34,214 nt of DNA, taken from Rhizobiaceae bacterium (GTDB lineage: Bacteria > Pseudomonadota > Alphaproteobacteria > Rhizobiales > Rhizobiaceae). Numbering within the stretch: the stretch's first letter is position 1; each line of letters starts with the position of its first letter. The position numbers and the translations under genes are program-made. Of this stretch, positions 16,760 to 24,990 are shown piece after piece. The stretch covers positions 1 through 34,214 of the forward strand of contig JAEPMD010000035.1 in assembly GCA_017644105.1 (NCBI GenBank), written 5' to 3'. The notes under the pieces are model-generated. The model was not told where the DNA came from. It did not search any database and saw only the letters and a program-made list of their open reading frames with translations.

Positions 16760-17497
16760 ATGAAAAGGAAGCAGGTCGCAGTAATTACAGGGGGTGCGCA
16801 AGGGATTGGCCTTGCCACAGCGATGAAATTGGCAAAGCAGGGATTTTCGATTGCCATTTGGGATATGGACAACTCTGCAATGGACAGCGCCAAAGAGGTG
16901 CTAAGTGAATATCGACATTGCATCTGCAGCGTCAATGTGATTGACGCAGATCAGGTTTTTAACGCTGTCGCGCAAACAGAAAAAGAACTTGGTCCTATCA
17001 CTGCGCTTGTTCATAGTGCCGGGATCACAGGACCCAATCACCGCTTGGTCGATTATGATATCGATGCCTGGCGGCAGGTAATTGATGTTGATCTTAACGG
17101 CACATTCATTGTCAATAAGGCTGTCGTGGCGCGCATGCAGGCTCACGGTTATGGCCGGATCCTCAATATTGCGTCTGTTGCTGGTAAAGAGGGTAATCCA
17201 AATGCGTCCGCCTATTCATCCGCAAAAGCCGGTGTCATCGCTTTGACAAAATCGCTCGGCAAAGAACATGCAGATGAAGATATCGCTGTGAATTGTGTGA
17301 CCCCAGCGGCTGCCAAAACCCGGATTTTTGATCAAATGAGCGAAGAGCATATTCAATACATGCTGTCCAAGATCCCGCGCGGGCGTTTTTTAGAGGTTGA
17401 AGAAGCGGCTGAAATGATTGCCTGGTTGGTTTCAGAAGAAAACAGTTTCACCACAGGTGGTGTGTTTGATTTATCTGGTGGCCGCGCTACATATTAG
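16760..17497 (+). CDS. Short-chain dehydrogenase/reductase (3-oxoacyl-ACP reductase-like)
   Basis: 245 residues from the ATG at 16760, preceded by an excellent ribosome site (GGAGGA at about 16745-16750); the longer frame from 16697 is therefore not used. Classical SDR: TGGAQGIGLA cofactor loop near residues 10-19, an Asp after the second strand (IWDMDN) favouring NAD over NADP, HSAGITGPNH for the NNAG site, catalytic Ser in NIASVAGKEG and YSSAK for Tyr and Lys, then a NCVTPAAAKT motif. The C-terminus (FTTGGVFDLSGGRATY) is standard. The substrate cannot be told from sequence. It stands 69 bases after DedA; the glycosylase gene follows 31 bases later. Confidence 0.85.
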   Translation: MKRKQVAVITGGAQGIGLATAMKLAKQGFSIAIWDMDNSAMDSAKEVLSEYRHCICSVNVIDADQVFNAVAQTEKELGPITALVHSAGITGPNHRLVDYDIDAWRQVIDVDLNGTFIVNKAVVARMQAHGYGRILNIASVAGKEGNPNASAYSSAKAGVIALTKSLGKEHADEDIAVNCVTPAAAKTRIFDQMSEEHIQYMLSKIPRGRFLEVEEAAEMIAWLVSEENSFTTGGVFDLSGGRATY

Positions 17498-17528
17498 TCT
17501 CCTATCGGAAGGATTCGCGGCTAAAAAA

Positions 17529-18701
17529 ATGCTAAAAATTGACAATCGAACAGCAAGATCGCTTTGGTTGGCGACCAATGGCTTATCCAAAACGCCAACA
17601 GGCAAGTTAGACTTGCAAAAGATGATCCTGGAACTTGGTTTTGTGCAGCTTGATACGATCCAAGTCGTATCCAGAGCCCATCATCATATTTTATGGAGCC
17701 GTAACCAAAACTATCGTGAACCTATGCTGGACAAGGCCTTGGGCAAAGATCGGATGATCTTTGAGCATTTCACCCATGATGCATCGGTGCTGCCGATGGA
17801 ATTTCTGCCCATGTGGAAACGACAATTTAAACGCAAGAAGGAACGGATCGACAATTCCAATTGGTATTCGAGTATGTTGGGGCCTGAGGGCCGGCAAGAG
17901 ATAAAAGATCGCATTCGCGACGAGGGCGCACTTTCAACTCACGATTTTGATACCAAGATTATTGGTGAGAAAGCCATGTGGCAACGCCCGCCTCATAAAC
18001 TTGCTTTGGATTACATGTGGTATTCCGGTGAACTTGCGACCTGCCATCGGGTAAATTTCACCAAGTTCTACAATCTCGCGGAAAGGGTTTTTCCAGAGCA
18101 CTTATGGGATCAAGACATTGCCGAACAGGAGCAGGTGAATTGGCTATGCGAAGCGGCATTGGATCGGCTGTCATTCGGCAATGCGTCAGACGTGCACAAA
18201 TTCTGGGAAGCAACCGATCTTAATGAGGTTAAATCCTGGGCAGAAAATCACAAAAACCTTGTGCCACTCAAGGTTCAATCCCATGACGGCTCTTGGGTCG
18301 AGGCCTTTGGTCCTCATGACATTGAGGAAAGGCTCTCGCGCCTTGAAAAACCAACCACACGATTGCGTATTTTAAATCCGTTTGACCCGGCGATCCGCGA
18401 TCGCAATCGGTTGGAGCGCTTATTTGGTTTTAATTATCGCATTGAAATGTTTGTGCCAGCGGCCAAGCGACAATGGGGATATTATGTTTACCCGATTTTG
18501 GAGGGCGATCGGCTAGTTGGCCGAATTGAAGTGAAAGCAGACCGCAAAAAAAACGAGCTCAATATCATCCAGTTCTGGCCGGAGCAAAAAACCAAATGGG
18601 GACAAGCACGATGGGAAAAGCTCGAAGCTGAACTTGAGCGCCTCGCTAGATTCGTTAATGTAACGGACATTAAGTGGTTGTGCGATTACAAACCATCCTA
18701 A
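17529..18701 (+). CDS. YcaQ/AlkX-family DNA glycosylase (winged-helix)
   Basis: 390 residues from the ATG at 17529; the ORF extends upstream in frame inside the SDR gene, but that part (MPGWFQKK...) is out-of-family. YcaQ-family features: N-terminal ARSLWLATNGL helix, the catalytic QxD motif in FVQLDTIQVVSRAHHHILWSR, HFTHDASVLPMEF, HKLALDYMWYSGEL, and a C-terminal LNPFDPAIRDRNRLERLFGFNYRIE with VGRIEVKADR. Family members excise bulky or interstrand crosslinked bases (as in E. coli YcaQ). No signal peptide; acts on DNA. Length is normal for the family. Confidence 0.85.
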   Translation: MLKIDNRTARSLWLATNGLSKTPTGKLDLQKMILELGFVQLDTIQVVSRAHHHILWSRNQNYREPMLDKALGKDRMIFEHFTHDASVLPMEFLPMWKRQFKRKKERIDNSNWYSSMLGPEGRQEIKDRIRDEGALSTHDFDTKIIGEKAMWQRPPHKLALDYMWYSGELATCHRVNFTKFYNLAERVFPEHLWDQDIAEQEQVNWLCEAALDRLSFGNASDVHKFWEATDLNEVKSWAENHKNLVPLKVQSHDGSWVEAFGPHDIEERLSRLEKPTTRLRILNPFDPAIRDRNRLERLFGFNYRIEMFVPAAKRQWGYYVYPILEGDRLVGRIEVKADRKKNELNIIQFWPEQKTKWGQARWEKLEAELERLARFVNVTDIKWLCDYKPS

Positions 18702-18726
18702 TTTGCGCTCGTAAATCGAGGTGAAA

Positions 18727-19752
18727 ATGAAGATATTTTTGACACCTATTTTTGTTGTATTGATGAGCCTGCATGCTTTTTCCGAGGAAATGAGCTTTGA
18801 TAACAGGTGCATGGGTAATGCCGCTGAAAGCTGCGCGATCATTGCATCGGGGGTGATTACGAAACAAACACCGGATAAGTTTCGAGAGTACATAAAAAGC
18901 GGTTTTGGTGATGGCCAAGTCATTCTACTGCATAGCAAAGGAGGCAATCTTGCTGGTGGTGTAGAATTGGGGCGAGCAATCCGTGAGTTTGGCTTAATGA
19001 CAGAAATTGGAGATGGCGTTTCACCGAAAGATCAGTTTTGGGAATGGCCCGGCGCGGGTGTGTGTGAAAGCGCTTGCGCTTATGCGTTTATGGGAGGTCG
19101 TCGCAGAATATTCGATAATGAAGATAAATTAGGGTTCCACAGGTTTTATTCCGCAACTCAAAATATCGACGGAGACAGTGCTCAAGTTTTGTCGGGCTTA
19201 TTGGTCCAATATTTGGTCGAGATGGGCGTTGATGCCCGTGTTTTCACCTTTGCCAGCCAGGAAAATGACCGCTCAATGTTTTATCCCAATGATGCGCAGG
19301 CGCAGGAATTTGCTCTCAAAACGCCCTACGGCTTTGATCACTTTCAACTTGAACCCTATAAGCAGGGCATCGTTGCGTATAGCAAACGCAAGGGCGACGT
19401 TGATCTCTATGATTTAACGATGCAGCTAACAGCTTATTGTAAGCGTGGTAGTCCGAAATTATTGTATTTAATGGCCGCAGGTCTGACTGAGACGGCGAAT
19501 TTTGCATTTTCTGCGGATGGCAAAGAATATTCTGTTTCAGCGGATAAAGTGACTGTCAAACCTGCAGGTGATGGGGCGCTTTTGGAAGTCACACTCTCGA
19601 AGGCACAGGCAACAAGTCTCACCCGCGCAACTTCGATGACCAGTTCATTTAACTACTATCGAGCTATAGGAGGCTTCTTTCCCTATCGCAAAGATCTCAA
19701 CGATATGGACCGACAATCACTGTCTGCAGCATTTAAGTTCTGCATTAGTTAG
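18727..19752 (+). CDS. Secreted ClpP-fold protein (COG3904 type)
   Basis: 341 residues from the ATG at 18727, which follows GAGGTG closely; GTG 18721 is a less likely start. Signal peptide at residues 1-20 (hydrophobic core FLTPIFVVLMSL). The ClpP/crotonase-like part is recognisable: VILLHSKGGNLAGGVELGRAIR, then CESACAYAFMGGRRR with the putative nucleophile Ser, and KLGFHRFY with the candidate His. This spacing is that of predicted periplasmic COG3904 proteins. The remaining 150 residues form an extra C-terminal domain ending in CIS that I do not recognise. Proteolytic activity has not, to my knowledge, been shown for this group. Confidence 0.7.
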   Translation: MKIFLTPIFVVLMSLHAFSEEMSFDNRCMGNAAESCAIIASGVITKQTPDKFREYIKSGFGDGQVILLHSKGGNLAGGVELGRAIREFGLMTEIGDGVSPKDQFWEWPGAGVCESACAYAFMGGRRRIFDNEDKLGFHRFYSATQNIDGDSAQVLSGLLVQYLVEMGVDARVFTFASQENDRSMFYPNDAQAQEFALKTPYGFDHFQLEPYKQGIVAYSKRKGDVDLYDLTMQLTAYCKRGSPKLLYLMAAGLTETANFAFSADGKEYSVSADKVTVKPAGDGALLEVTLSKAQATSLTRATSMTSSFNYYRAIGGFFPYRKDLNDMDRQSLSAAFKFCIS

Positions 19753-19765
19753 GATAATTTAAAAA

Positions 19766-19787
19766 GGGCAAGGCTTAATGCCTGCCC
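19766..19787. terminator. Bidirectional terminator between convergent genes
   Basis: GGGC-A-AGGC pairs with GCCTGCCC around a TTAAT loop (one bulged A). An A-run precedes it (19761-19765) and an A/T-rich stretch follows (19788-19797), so both strands get a U-rich tail. It lies exactly between the COG3904 gene and mrp. Confidence 0.6.
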
Positions 19788-19794
19788 AAATTTA

Positions 19795-20943
19795 TTATTC
19801 AAATGTTATACTTGGCGCCACGCCTTCAAATCCAGCGCCTTGCAGGGAATCAATAACTGATTGCGCAATGCTCGCATAAGCCGCTGCATGTGGGCCATCT
19901 GGCTCCGATGCTGCAATCGGTGTGCCACCATCCGAGTTTTTGCGAATGTCCATGTGAAGTGGGATTTCACCCAAAAACGGAACACCTACTTTCTCAGCTT
20001 CATCACGCGCGCCGCCATGTCCAAAGATCTCAGAGCGCTCTCCGCATTTAGGGCAAATGAATGTACTCATATTTTCAATGATACCTAAAATTGGAACATC
20101 CACCTTGCGGAACATATTTAGCCCTTTACGTGCATCAATCAGCGCAATGTCCTGTGGTGTTGAAACGATCACAGCACCAGCGAGTGGCACATTTTGCGAC
20201 ATGGTCAATTGCGCGTCGCCTGTGCCTGGTGGCATATCAACAACAAGCACATCAAGATCACCCCAAGCGACTTCGCGCAGCATCTGGGTCAGCGCTGAAA
20301 TAACCATGGGTCCGCGCCAAATCATGGGTGTATCTTCTTCCACCAAAAAGCCCATCGACATGACCTTAACGCCATGACCTTCAAGCGGTGTCAGGATTTT
20401 GCCGTTCACTGTTGGCTGATCGGTAATCCCCATCAAGCGCGGCATGGAAGGACCGTAAATATCCGCGTCCAAAATTCCAACTTTCTGGCCCAGTTTGGCC
20501 AGCGCGATTGCCAAATTAACCGATGTTGTGGACTTGCCAACGCCACCTTTACCCGATGCAACCGCAACAATGGATTTTATCCCCGGAACCGGCGCACTGT
20601 TGTTGGCTTGACGCGCGGCAGGATTGCGCGGTGCAGTAGGTGGTGGCGTTGCAGATGCTGTCGGACGTTGCGAGCTCGGTGCAGAGCCACCAGCGCGTTC
20701 CGCAGTAAAGATGACCGTTGCGCTGGTCACGCCATCAAGCTCTGTCACTGCCTTTTGTGCTGCCAAACGCATGGGTTCAAGCTTTTCGGTTTGATCAGAA
20801 GGTACAGTGATCGTGAAAATCACCTTGCCACCATCAATCATGATTGGGCTCACCATCCCGAGTGAGACGATATCACCTTCAAGATCAGGGCCTTTGATGG
20901 TCTTAAGGCATTCGATAACAGTTTCTGTAGTTACTTGTGACAT
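19795..20943 (-). CDS. apbC: Mrp/ApbC Fe-S cluster carrier ATPase
   Basis: 382 residues. N-terminal MIP18/DUF59 domain (about 5-80), an Ala/Pro-rich linker (about 83-118), then a deviant Walker A, GKGGVGKSTT (131-140), the switch region DADIYGPSMPR (159-169), DMPPGTGD (236-243) and the CxxC cluster ligands CPKC at 297-300. Family members bind and pass a 4Fe-4S cluster to apo-enzymes in the cytosol. Preceded by AGGA. It lies 39 bases downstream of a DUF971 gene on the same strand; this pairing is common and DUF971 has been linked by context to Fe-S biology. Confidence 0.93.
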   Translation of the reverse strand: MSQVTTETVIECLKTIKGPDLEGDIVSLGMVSPIMIDGGKVIFTITVPSDQTEKLEPMRLAAQKAVTELDGVTSATVIFTAERAGGSAPSSQRPTASATPPPTAPRNPAARQANNSAPVPGIKSIVAVASGKGGVGKSTTSVNLAIALAKLGQKVGILDADIYGPSMPRLMGITDQPTVNGKILTPLEGHGVKVMSMGFLVEEDTPMIWRGPMVISALTQMLREVAWGDLDVLVVDMPPGTGDAQLTMSQNVPLAGAVIVSTPQDIALIDARKGLNMFRKVDVPILGIIENMSTFICPKCGERSEIFGHGGARDEAEKVGVPFLGEIPLHMDIRKNSDGGTPIAASEPDGPHAAAYASIAQSVIDSLQGAGFEGVAPSITFE

Positions 20944-20982
20944 TTTTTGTCCTGCTGTTTTATGTGTGCGACGGGGCCAGTT

Positions 20983-21351
20983 TTAATCGCGGGAAAGCCC
21001 TTTTGAGTTTAAGTCCTGAAGATAGTCAGACCATCTTGTCTCTTTTTCCTCGATTAATAGCCGCAGATATGGCCAATTAAATATGCCGGTGTCGTGCCCG
21101 TCTGAAAAGATAATTCGGATCGCATATCGTCCGACGGGTTCGATATTTGTGATGAGAACATTGCGCTTGCCCACTTGCGGCACTTCTTGCCCTGGGCCAT
21201 GCCCCTTCACCTCGGCCGATGGTGATGAGATGCGCAGATATTCAGATGATAATTCACCTTCCATACCGTCATGATAAAATAGACGCATGATACCGCGCTC
21301 TTTTGAAACGCGAATATCTTTGGGAATATCGTTTGAATTTTGATCGGTCAT
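20983..21351 (-). CDS. DUF971 domain protein
   Basis: 122 residues. The DUF971 domain (also found as the N-terminal part of gamma-butyrobetaine hydroxylases) covers almost all of it: LFYHDGMEGELSSEYLRI, SPSAEVKGHGPG and VGRYAIRIIFSDGHDTGIFNW, followed by PYLRLLIEEKE and W. The family has no proven function I can name. It precedes mrp/apbC in the same direction (39-base gap), so involvement in Fe-S cluster assembly or trafficking is the best guess from context. The ATG at 21351 has no strong ribosome site. Confidence 0.85.
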   Translation of the reverse strand: MTDQNSNDIPKDIRVSKERGIMRLFYHDGMEGELSSEYLRISSPSAEVKGHGPGQEVPQVGKRNVLITNIEPVGRYAIRIIFSDGHDTGIFNWPYLRLLIEEKETRWSDYLQDLNSKGLSRD

Positions 21352-21534
21352 ATCTCAGCGCCTAACAAGCACAATTTTCTTGGTTATTTCGATTACAGTT
21401 AGGAGCACAAATGCAGCCTGTCTAGGGTTTAGGTGCGATAAATTTTCAAATGGGTGATGTGTCGCACCAAGAAAATGAAAATAAAACTTGAACGCATCGG
21501 TAAATCCAGTGATGTTTGGACAAAAAGGGGTCGG

Positions 21535-22149
21535 ATGAAAATTCTCGGTGCAATCATTGCAGGCGGTCAATCTCGCCGTATGGCAGGTGCAAACAAGCTG
21601 TTGCTTGAGCTCAACGGTGAACCTCTTGTCGAGCGCGCTGCAAAAAGGCTTGGCGCGCAGACTGATCATTTGGTGGTCAATGTAAATAATTTTGAGCCGA
21701 TCATTGACGCACTGGGATATGATATTATTAGCGATGCGCATGTAGACCATCAGGGGCCGTTAGCTGGGGTTTATTCAGTACTCAATTGGGTTAAACAAAA
21801 TGATGCCTTGGTTGATTACATCATGACAGCACCAGCTGATGCGCCATTTTTCCCAACAAATCTGGTCGAAACGTTAAAAAATGCAGTAGGATCCCACGAT
21901 ATCGCAATTGCCCACTATAACGGCTATTCACAGCAGCTTTTTGGCCTGTGGTCGGTCGATTGTTTAAAGGATTTATCTGTTTATCTCGAAAACCCAGAGA
22001 ACCGAAAAGTGATGACATTCATTCGATCTAAGAAATGGGTTCAGGTCGATATCAAAGACCAAGTTATCGATCCATTTATGAATATTAATACGCCTGAAGA
22101 TTGGGATAAGGCACAACAGATACTCGCTTCAAATGGTGAATTGGAATGA
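21535..22149 (+). CDS. mobA: Molybdenum cofactor guanylyltransferase
   Basis: 204 residues from the ATG at 21535, which has AGGGG a few bases upstream; the extension to 21454 lacks family similarity. MobA joins GTP to molybdopterin. Seen: the nucleotide-binding ILGAIIAGGQSRRMAGANKLL (usual LAGGxSxRMGxxK), then DHQGPLAGVYSVL (usual GPLAGixxal), TAPADAPFFP (CDxPF site), and INTPEDW at the C-terminus. It overlaps mobB by ATGA. Together they support a bis-MGD-type molybdoenzyme in this organism; none is encoded in the window. Confidence 0.9.
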   Translation: MKILGAIIAGGQSRRMAGANKLLLELNGEPLVERAAKRLGAQTDHLVVNVNNFEPIIDALGYDIISDAHVDHQGPLAGVYSVLNWVKQNDALVDYIMTAPADAPFFPTNLVETLKNAVGSHDIAIAHYNGYSQQLFGLWSVDCLKDLSVYLENPENRKVMTFIRSKKWVQVDIKDQVIDPFMNINTPEDWDKAQQILASNGELE

Positions 22150-22655
22150 CACAAAAGGTCTTCGGCATATCAGGATGGAAAAATTCCGGCAAAACAACGC
22201 TGACATCGGCCGTTATTAAAGAGCTCACGGCAAGAGGGTTGCGCATATCCAGCGTTAAGCATGCACATCATAATGTGGATGTGGATCAAGAAGGAACCGA
22301 TAGCTTCAAGCACCGCATATCAGGAGCTAGTGAGGTGATGCTCGCTTCATCAAAGCGATTTGCGCTCATGCATGAAATTGGGGGAAGCGAGGAGGAATGG
22401 AGCTTGGACCAACTGCTGGAAAAAATGTCAGCAGTGGATCTCATACTGGTGGAAGGTTTCAAGTCCTCAAATATCCCAAAAATCCAAACGATTCGCAAAG
22501 CCAGTCTCGAGAATGAGGGTATGGGGCAGATGAATAATATCGTTGCTTATGCTGCAGATATGCCGATTGAAACGTATTTACCTGTCCTTGAGATCGATGA
22601 TGTGGTGAAAGTTGCAGACTTCATTATCAAGTATTTGAACATAAATGTAAGTTAA
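22146..22655 (+). CDS. mobB: Molybdopterin-guanine dinucleotide biosynthesis adaptor protein
   Basis: 169 residues. GTP-binding P-loop GWKNSGKTTLTS at about residues 8-19, followed by VKHAHHNVDVDQEGTDSFKHR (the signature 'KHxHHxxxxDxxGkDSxrhr'), SKRFALMHE, and DLILVEGFK (the 'VEGFK' motif). MobB is not essential but improves the action of MobA. Its stop codon TAA sits in the loop of a perfect 10-bp hairpin shared with the convergent neighbour. Confidence 0.92.
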   Translation: MTQKVFGISGWKNSGKTTLTSAVIKELTARGLRISSVKHAHHNVDVDQEGTDSFKHRISGASEVMLASSKRFALMHEIGGSEEEWSLDQLLEKMSAVDLILVEGFKSSNIPKIQTIRKASLENEGMGQMNNIVAYAADMPIETYLPVLEIDDVVKVADFIIKYLNINVS

Positions 22656-22667
22656 TGCTTACATTTA
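22642..22667. terminator. Perfect 10-bp inverted repeat covering two convergent stop codons
   Basis: TAAATGTAAG (22642-22651) pairs exactly with CTTACATTTA (22658-22667) around a 6-nt loop. It includes the mobB stop in its loop and the stop of the hydroxyacid dehydrogenase in its right arm. It is A/T-rich, so a weak hairpin, but its position suggests a shared end signal. Confidence 0.45.
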
Positions 22668-23786
22668 GTATTTGCACAGTGACTCGCCAGATACATCATT
22701 GATATCATTTAGTCCTAATTGTGCGAGCGCGATACTAATGTCTGACGCAACATTACCTGTATATTCTGTAAGTCCTTTCTTACCATTTGCCGCAATTGCG
22801 TAGGAGAATGGTCTTCCAAGGAAGGCGTAATTAGCCCCAAAAGCGTAAGATTTGACGATATCTTCGCCGGAACGTAGACCGCTATCGAAAAATAACGGAT
22901 AATCATTGCCAACCATGCGTCTGATTTCGCGCAGTGCCAAAATAGGGGCAGGGGCGCTATCCAATTGACGTCCACCATGGCTGGAAACTTGAATAGCATC
23001 AACACCAGCATCTTTTAATTTGACCGCATCGCGCGGATCCATCACACCTTTAACGACGAGATTGCCCTGCCATTTATCGCGAATATCTTGAAGCAGGTTC
23101 CAATCAGCACCTGCACGGCTGCTTGTGCGATCAAATTCACCAAATTTTCCACCGAAATTAGCTAATTCAGGTTTGCCATGAAACAGGGTCGACAGCGACC
23201 ATTGCGGATGTAGTGCAAAATCTATGAATTGGGGTACGCCGATTTTAAATGGCATTTTAAAACCGCGACGTAATTCACGTGGTCTGCGACCAACTTCTGG
23301 CACGTCTACTGTTAAGATAAGTGTTTGATAATCAGCGGCTTTTGCGCGATCAATCAGCTTAAATGAATCCTCTTTATTGCCACTGAAATAAAGCTGAAAC
23401 CAGGCATTACCTTCGGACATTTCCGCCATGTCTTCAAGTGACGTAGAGGCTGCGGTCGATACGCCAACCGGGACATTGTTTTTAGCAGCAAATTGCGCCA
23501 ACAGCTTATCCGCATCATGACGCGCAAGATTGCACATACCCATTGGGCTGACGCCAAATGGAAGGCCCATCTCTTGGCCAAAGAGTTTTGTTGTAATGTT
23601 GCGTTCAACGACATTGTTGAGAATGCGTGGTTGAAGACGAATCTTTGCGATCTCGTCGCGATTATATTGCTCACCGGTTTCCGTACCCGCTGCACCATCA
23701 ATATAATCAAATACCATCCATGGGAGGCGCTTCTTAGCTAAGCGCCTCGCATCTTCATAAGAATGTATTCCATTATTGAGAAGCAT
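22665..23786 (-). CDS. FMN-dependent alpha-hydroxy-acid dehydrogenase/oxidase (LldD/GOX family)
   Basis: 373 residues, normal length. FMN-dependent TIM barrel: FDYIDGAAGTE (26-36, with the substrate Tyr), SPMGMCNL (80-87), QLYF (131-134), DVPEVGRRPRELR (161-173), VVKGV with Lys246, and the active site SSHGGRQLD with catalytic His270 and Arg273, then FDSGLRSGEDIVK. The family oxidises 2-hydroxyacids such as lactate, glycolate or mandelate to 2-oxoacids. AGGAG ribosome site before the ATG at 23786. Directly downstream of comE and comD, which decarboxylate a 2-oxoacid, so its product is probably their substrate (sulfolactate to sulfopyruvate is the leading guess). Confidence 0.9.
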   Translation of the reverse strand: MLLNNGIHSYEDARRLAKKRLPWMVFDYIDGAAGTETGEQYNRDEIAKIRLQPRILNNVVERNITTKLFGQEMGLPFGVSPMGMCNLARHDADKLLAQFAAKNNVPVGVSTAASTSLEDMAEMSEGNAWFQLYFSGNKEDSFKLIDRAKAADYQTLILTVDVPEVGRRPRELRRGFKMPFKIGVPQFIDFALHPQWSLSTLFHGKPELANFGGKFGEFDRTSSRAGADWNLLQDIRDKWQGNLVVKGVMDPRDAVKLKDAGVDAIQVSSHGGRQLDSAPAPILALREIRRMVGNDYPLFFDSGLRSGEDIVKSYAFGANYAFLGRPFSYAIAANGKKGLTEYTGNVASDISIALAQLGLNDINDVSGESLCKY

Positions 23787-23798
23787 TGATATATCTCC

Positions 23799-23820
23799 TA
23801 TGTAAGTAGTTAGTTACATA
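23799..23820. promoter_or_regulatory. Inverted repeat in the leader between comE and the dehydrogenase gene
   Basis: TATGTAA (23799-23805) and TTACATA (23814-23820) form a perfect 7-bp inverted repeat with 8-nt spacing, ending next to the ribosome site. ATGTAA also occurs in the hairpin after the gene (22642-22667). An mRNA hairpin or protein site are both possible. Confidence 0.3.
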
Positions 23821-23848
23821 AGGCGTGAATAATGCCTCAAACCAAGGA

Positions 23849-24412
23849 TTAGGCGTTGCGCTCAGCAACCGTTTTCATAAAGCGGTCGCGAATTACAACA
23901 GGGTCCATGGTGATCACAGGAACTTTGATATTGCCGGATTCACACTTGCTGACAATGATGGTCATCTTGTCGCCATCCAACGCATCTTGAACGACTTGCG
24001 CTGTTTCTTCAGCAGTACATTCAATCACGTTTTCACATCCACAAGCTTTTGCAACTGCAGTCAATGATGTTTTCTTACCGGCATAAGTCGGCTGATCACC
24101 AGTTGAACCATAGCTACCATTATCGATGATCAAGAGGATGAAGTTATCAGCCACATTGTTTGCAATCGTTGGCAAAGTACCGAAATTGGTCAAAACTGAG
24201 CCGTCACCATCAATTGAGATGACTTTTTCTTTTTGCGCGAGCGCAAGGCCAAGACCGATAGAAGATGAAAGACCCATTGTACCAAGCATGTAAAAATTGC
24301 TTGGTTGATCATCCATCAAGTGCAATTCCTGGCTTGGAAGACCAATGTTACAAACTACAAGCTGGTCGGAAATGATAGGCATAAGTTCTTTAAGTACGTC
24401 TGAGCGGATCAT
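23849..24412 (-). CDS. comE: Sulfopyruvate decarboxylase-type beta subunit (TPP-binding)
   Basis: 187 residues from the ATG at 24412, one base after the comD stop, with AAAGGA seven bases upstream; the longer ATG at 24439 lies inside comD. This is the TPP-binding half of a two-subunit 2-oxoacid decarboxylase: GTMGLSSSIGLGLALAQ, then the TPP motif GDGSVLTNFG...LLIIDNGSYGSTGDQPT (GDG-X-N). It belongs with sulfopyruvate/phosphonopyruvate decarboxylases by size and by lacking the central domain of acetolactate synthase. Works with ComD. Gene order comD-comE-dehydrogenase on one strand suggests one pathway. Confidence 0.85.
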   Translation of the reverse strand: MIRSDVLKELMPIISDQLVVCNIGLPSQELHLMDDQPSNFYMLGTMGLSSSIGLGLALAQKEKVISIDGDGSVLTNFGTLPTIANNVADNFILLIIDNGSYGSTGDQPTYAGKKTSLTAVAKACGCENVIECTAEETAQVVQDALDGDKMTIIVSKCESGNIKVPVITMDPVVIRDRFMKTVAERNA

Positions 24413-24413
24413 A

Positions 24414-24911
24414 TTAGTATCCTTTCCAGAATGAAGCATCGGTGAGGATGGCCACAGGCTTGTTGCACATGAAGGTGTATTTCAAAATCTTATCGAGCTC
24501 TTCAACATCATCTTCGTGATGGAAGTGATAAGTTGGGATATTTAGCTGAGCGAGCAATGCTTTTGTGTGCACCGCCATTTCCACCTGACATGCAACAGGT
24601 TCACCAAGCTCACCACGATAGGAGATCAACATTGGCAACGGCATGCGGTAATATTGTGTCAGCGTTACAAGCGTATTGACTGTCACGCCAATTGCGGTGT
24701 TTTGCATGATGATCGCAGGACGTTTACCGCCCATATAAGCACCAGCACAAAGGCCCATGCCTTCATCTTCTTTATTGGCGGGAATGTGATAAATGTCATC
24801 ACTTTCCTCGATTTTATCAATAACGCCAGCCAATTGTTTACATGGCACTGTCGTTACAAAATTGACATCGTTGGCAACGAGGTCTGCAACAATTTTATCA
24901 TTTACTGACAC
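24414..24911 (-). CDS. comD: Sulfopyruvate decarboxylase-type alpha subunit (PYR domain)
   Basis: 165 residues, starting at GTG 24911 (MSVNDKIVADL) after an AGGAG ribosome site. This is the pyrimidine-binding half of the enzyme: FVTTVPCKQLAGVID (family 'GVPCSxLxxxI'), then HIPANKEDEGMGLCAGAYMGG with the conserved Glu that activates TPP, IMQNTAIGVTVNTL and LISYRGELGE. The family converts sulfopyruvate to sulfoacetaldehyde and CO2, or phosphonopyruvate to phosphonoacetaldehyde. No phosphonate genes (PepM, PhnW) are here. A LysR gene lies just upstream in the same direction; a good promoter is visible between them. Confidence 0.85.
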   Translation of the reverse strand: MSVNDKIVADLVANDVNFVTTVPCKQLAGVIDKIEESDDIYHIPANKEDEGMGLCAGAYMGGKRPAIIMQNTAIGVTVNTLVTLTQYYRMPLPMLISYRGELGEPVACQVEMAVHTKALLAQLNIPTYHFHHEDDVEELDKILKYTFMCNKPVAILTDASFWKGY

Positions 24912-24949
24912 GGGATTCAGCTCCTATTTGGTGAGGTTAGAGCTGTTAT

Positions 24950-24978
24950 CTTATAAAAATAAATTTAATTCAAGGCAA
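24950..24978 (-). promoter_or_regulatory. Sigma-70-type promoter for comDE
   Basis: On the minus strand TTGCCT (24973-24978) and TATAAG (24950-24955) are separated by exactly 17 bases, about 40 bases before the comD start. Both are close to consensus. This suggests comDE-dehydrogenase can be transcribed separately from LysR. Confidence 0.5.
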
Positions 24979-24990
24979 AGATATTTGACA

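Noticed and set aside
20374-20865. A 163-codon plus-strand frame opposite mrp
   Set aside because: Composition (Arg, Cys, Asn rich) is that of an antisense shadow; mrp on the other strand has full family motifs.
21355-21750. A 131-codon minus-strand frame overlapping mobA
   Set aside because: It lies opposite a well-identified mobA and has no recognisable domain; a shadow frame.
23849-24911. comDE as a split acetolactate synthase or benzoylformate decarboxylase
   Set aside because: No central FAD/structural domain is encoded, the two halves are only about 165 and 187 residues, and motif spacing fits sulfopyruvate/phosphonopyruvate decarboxylases.
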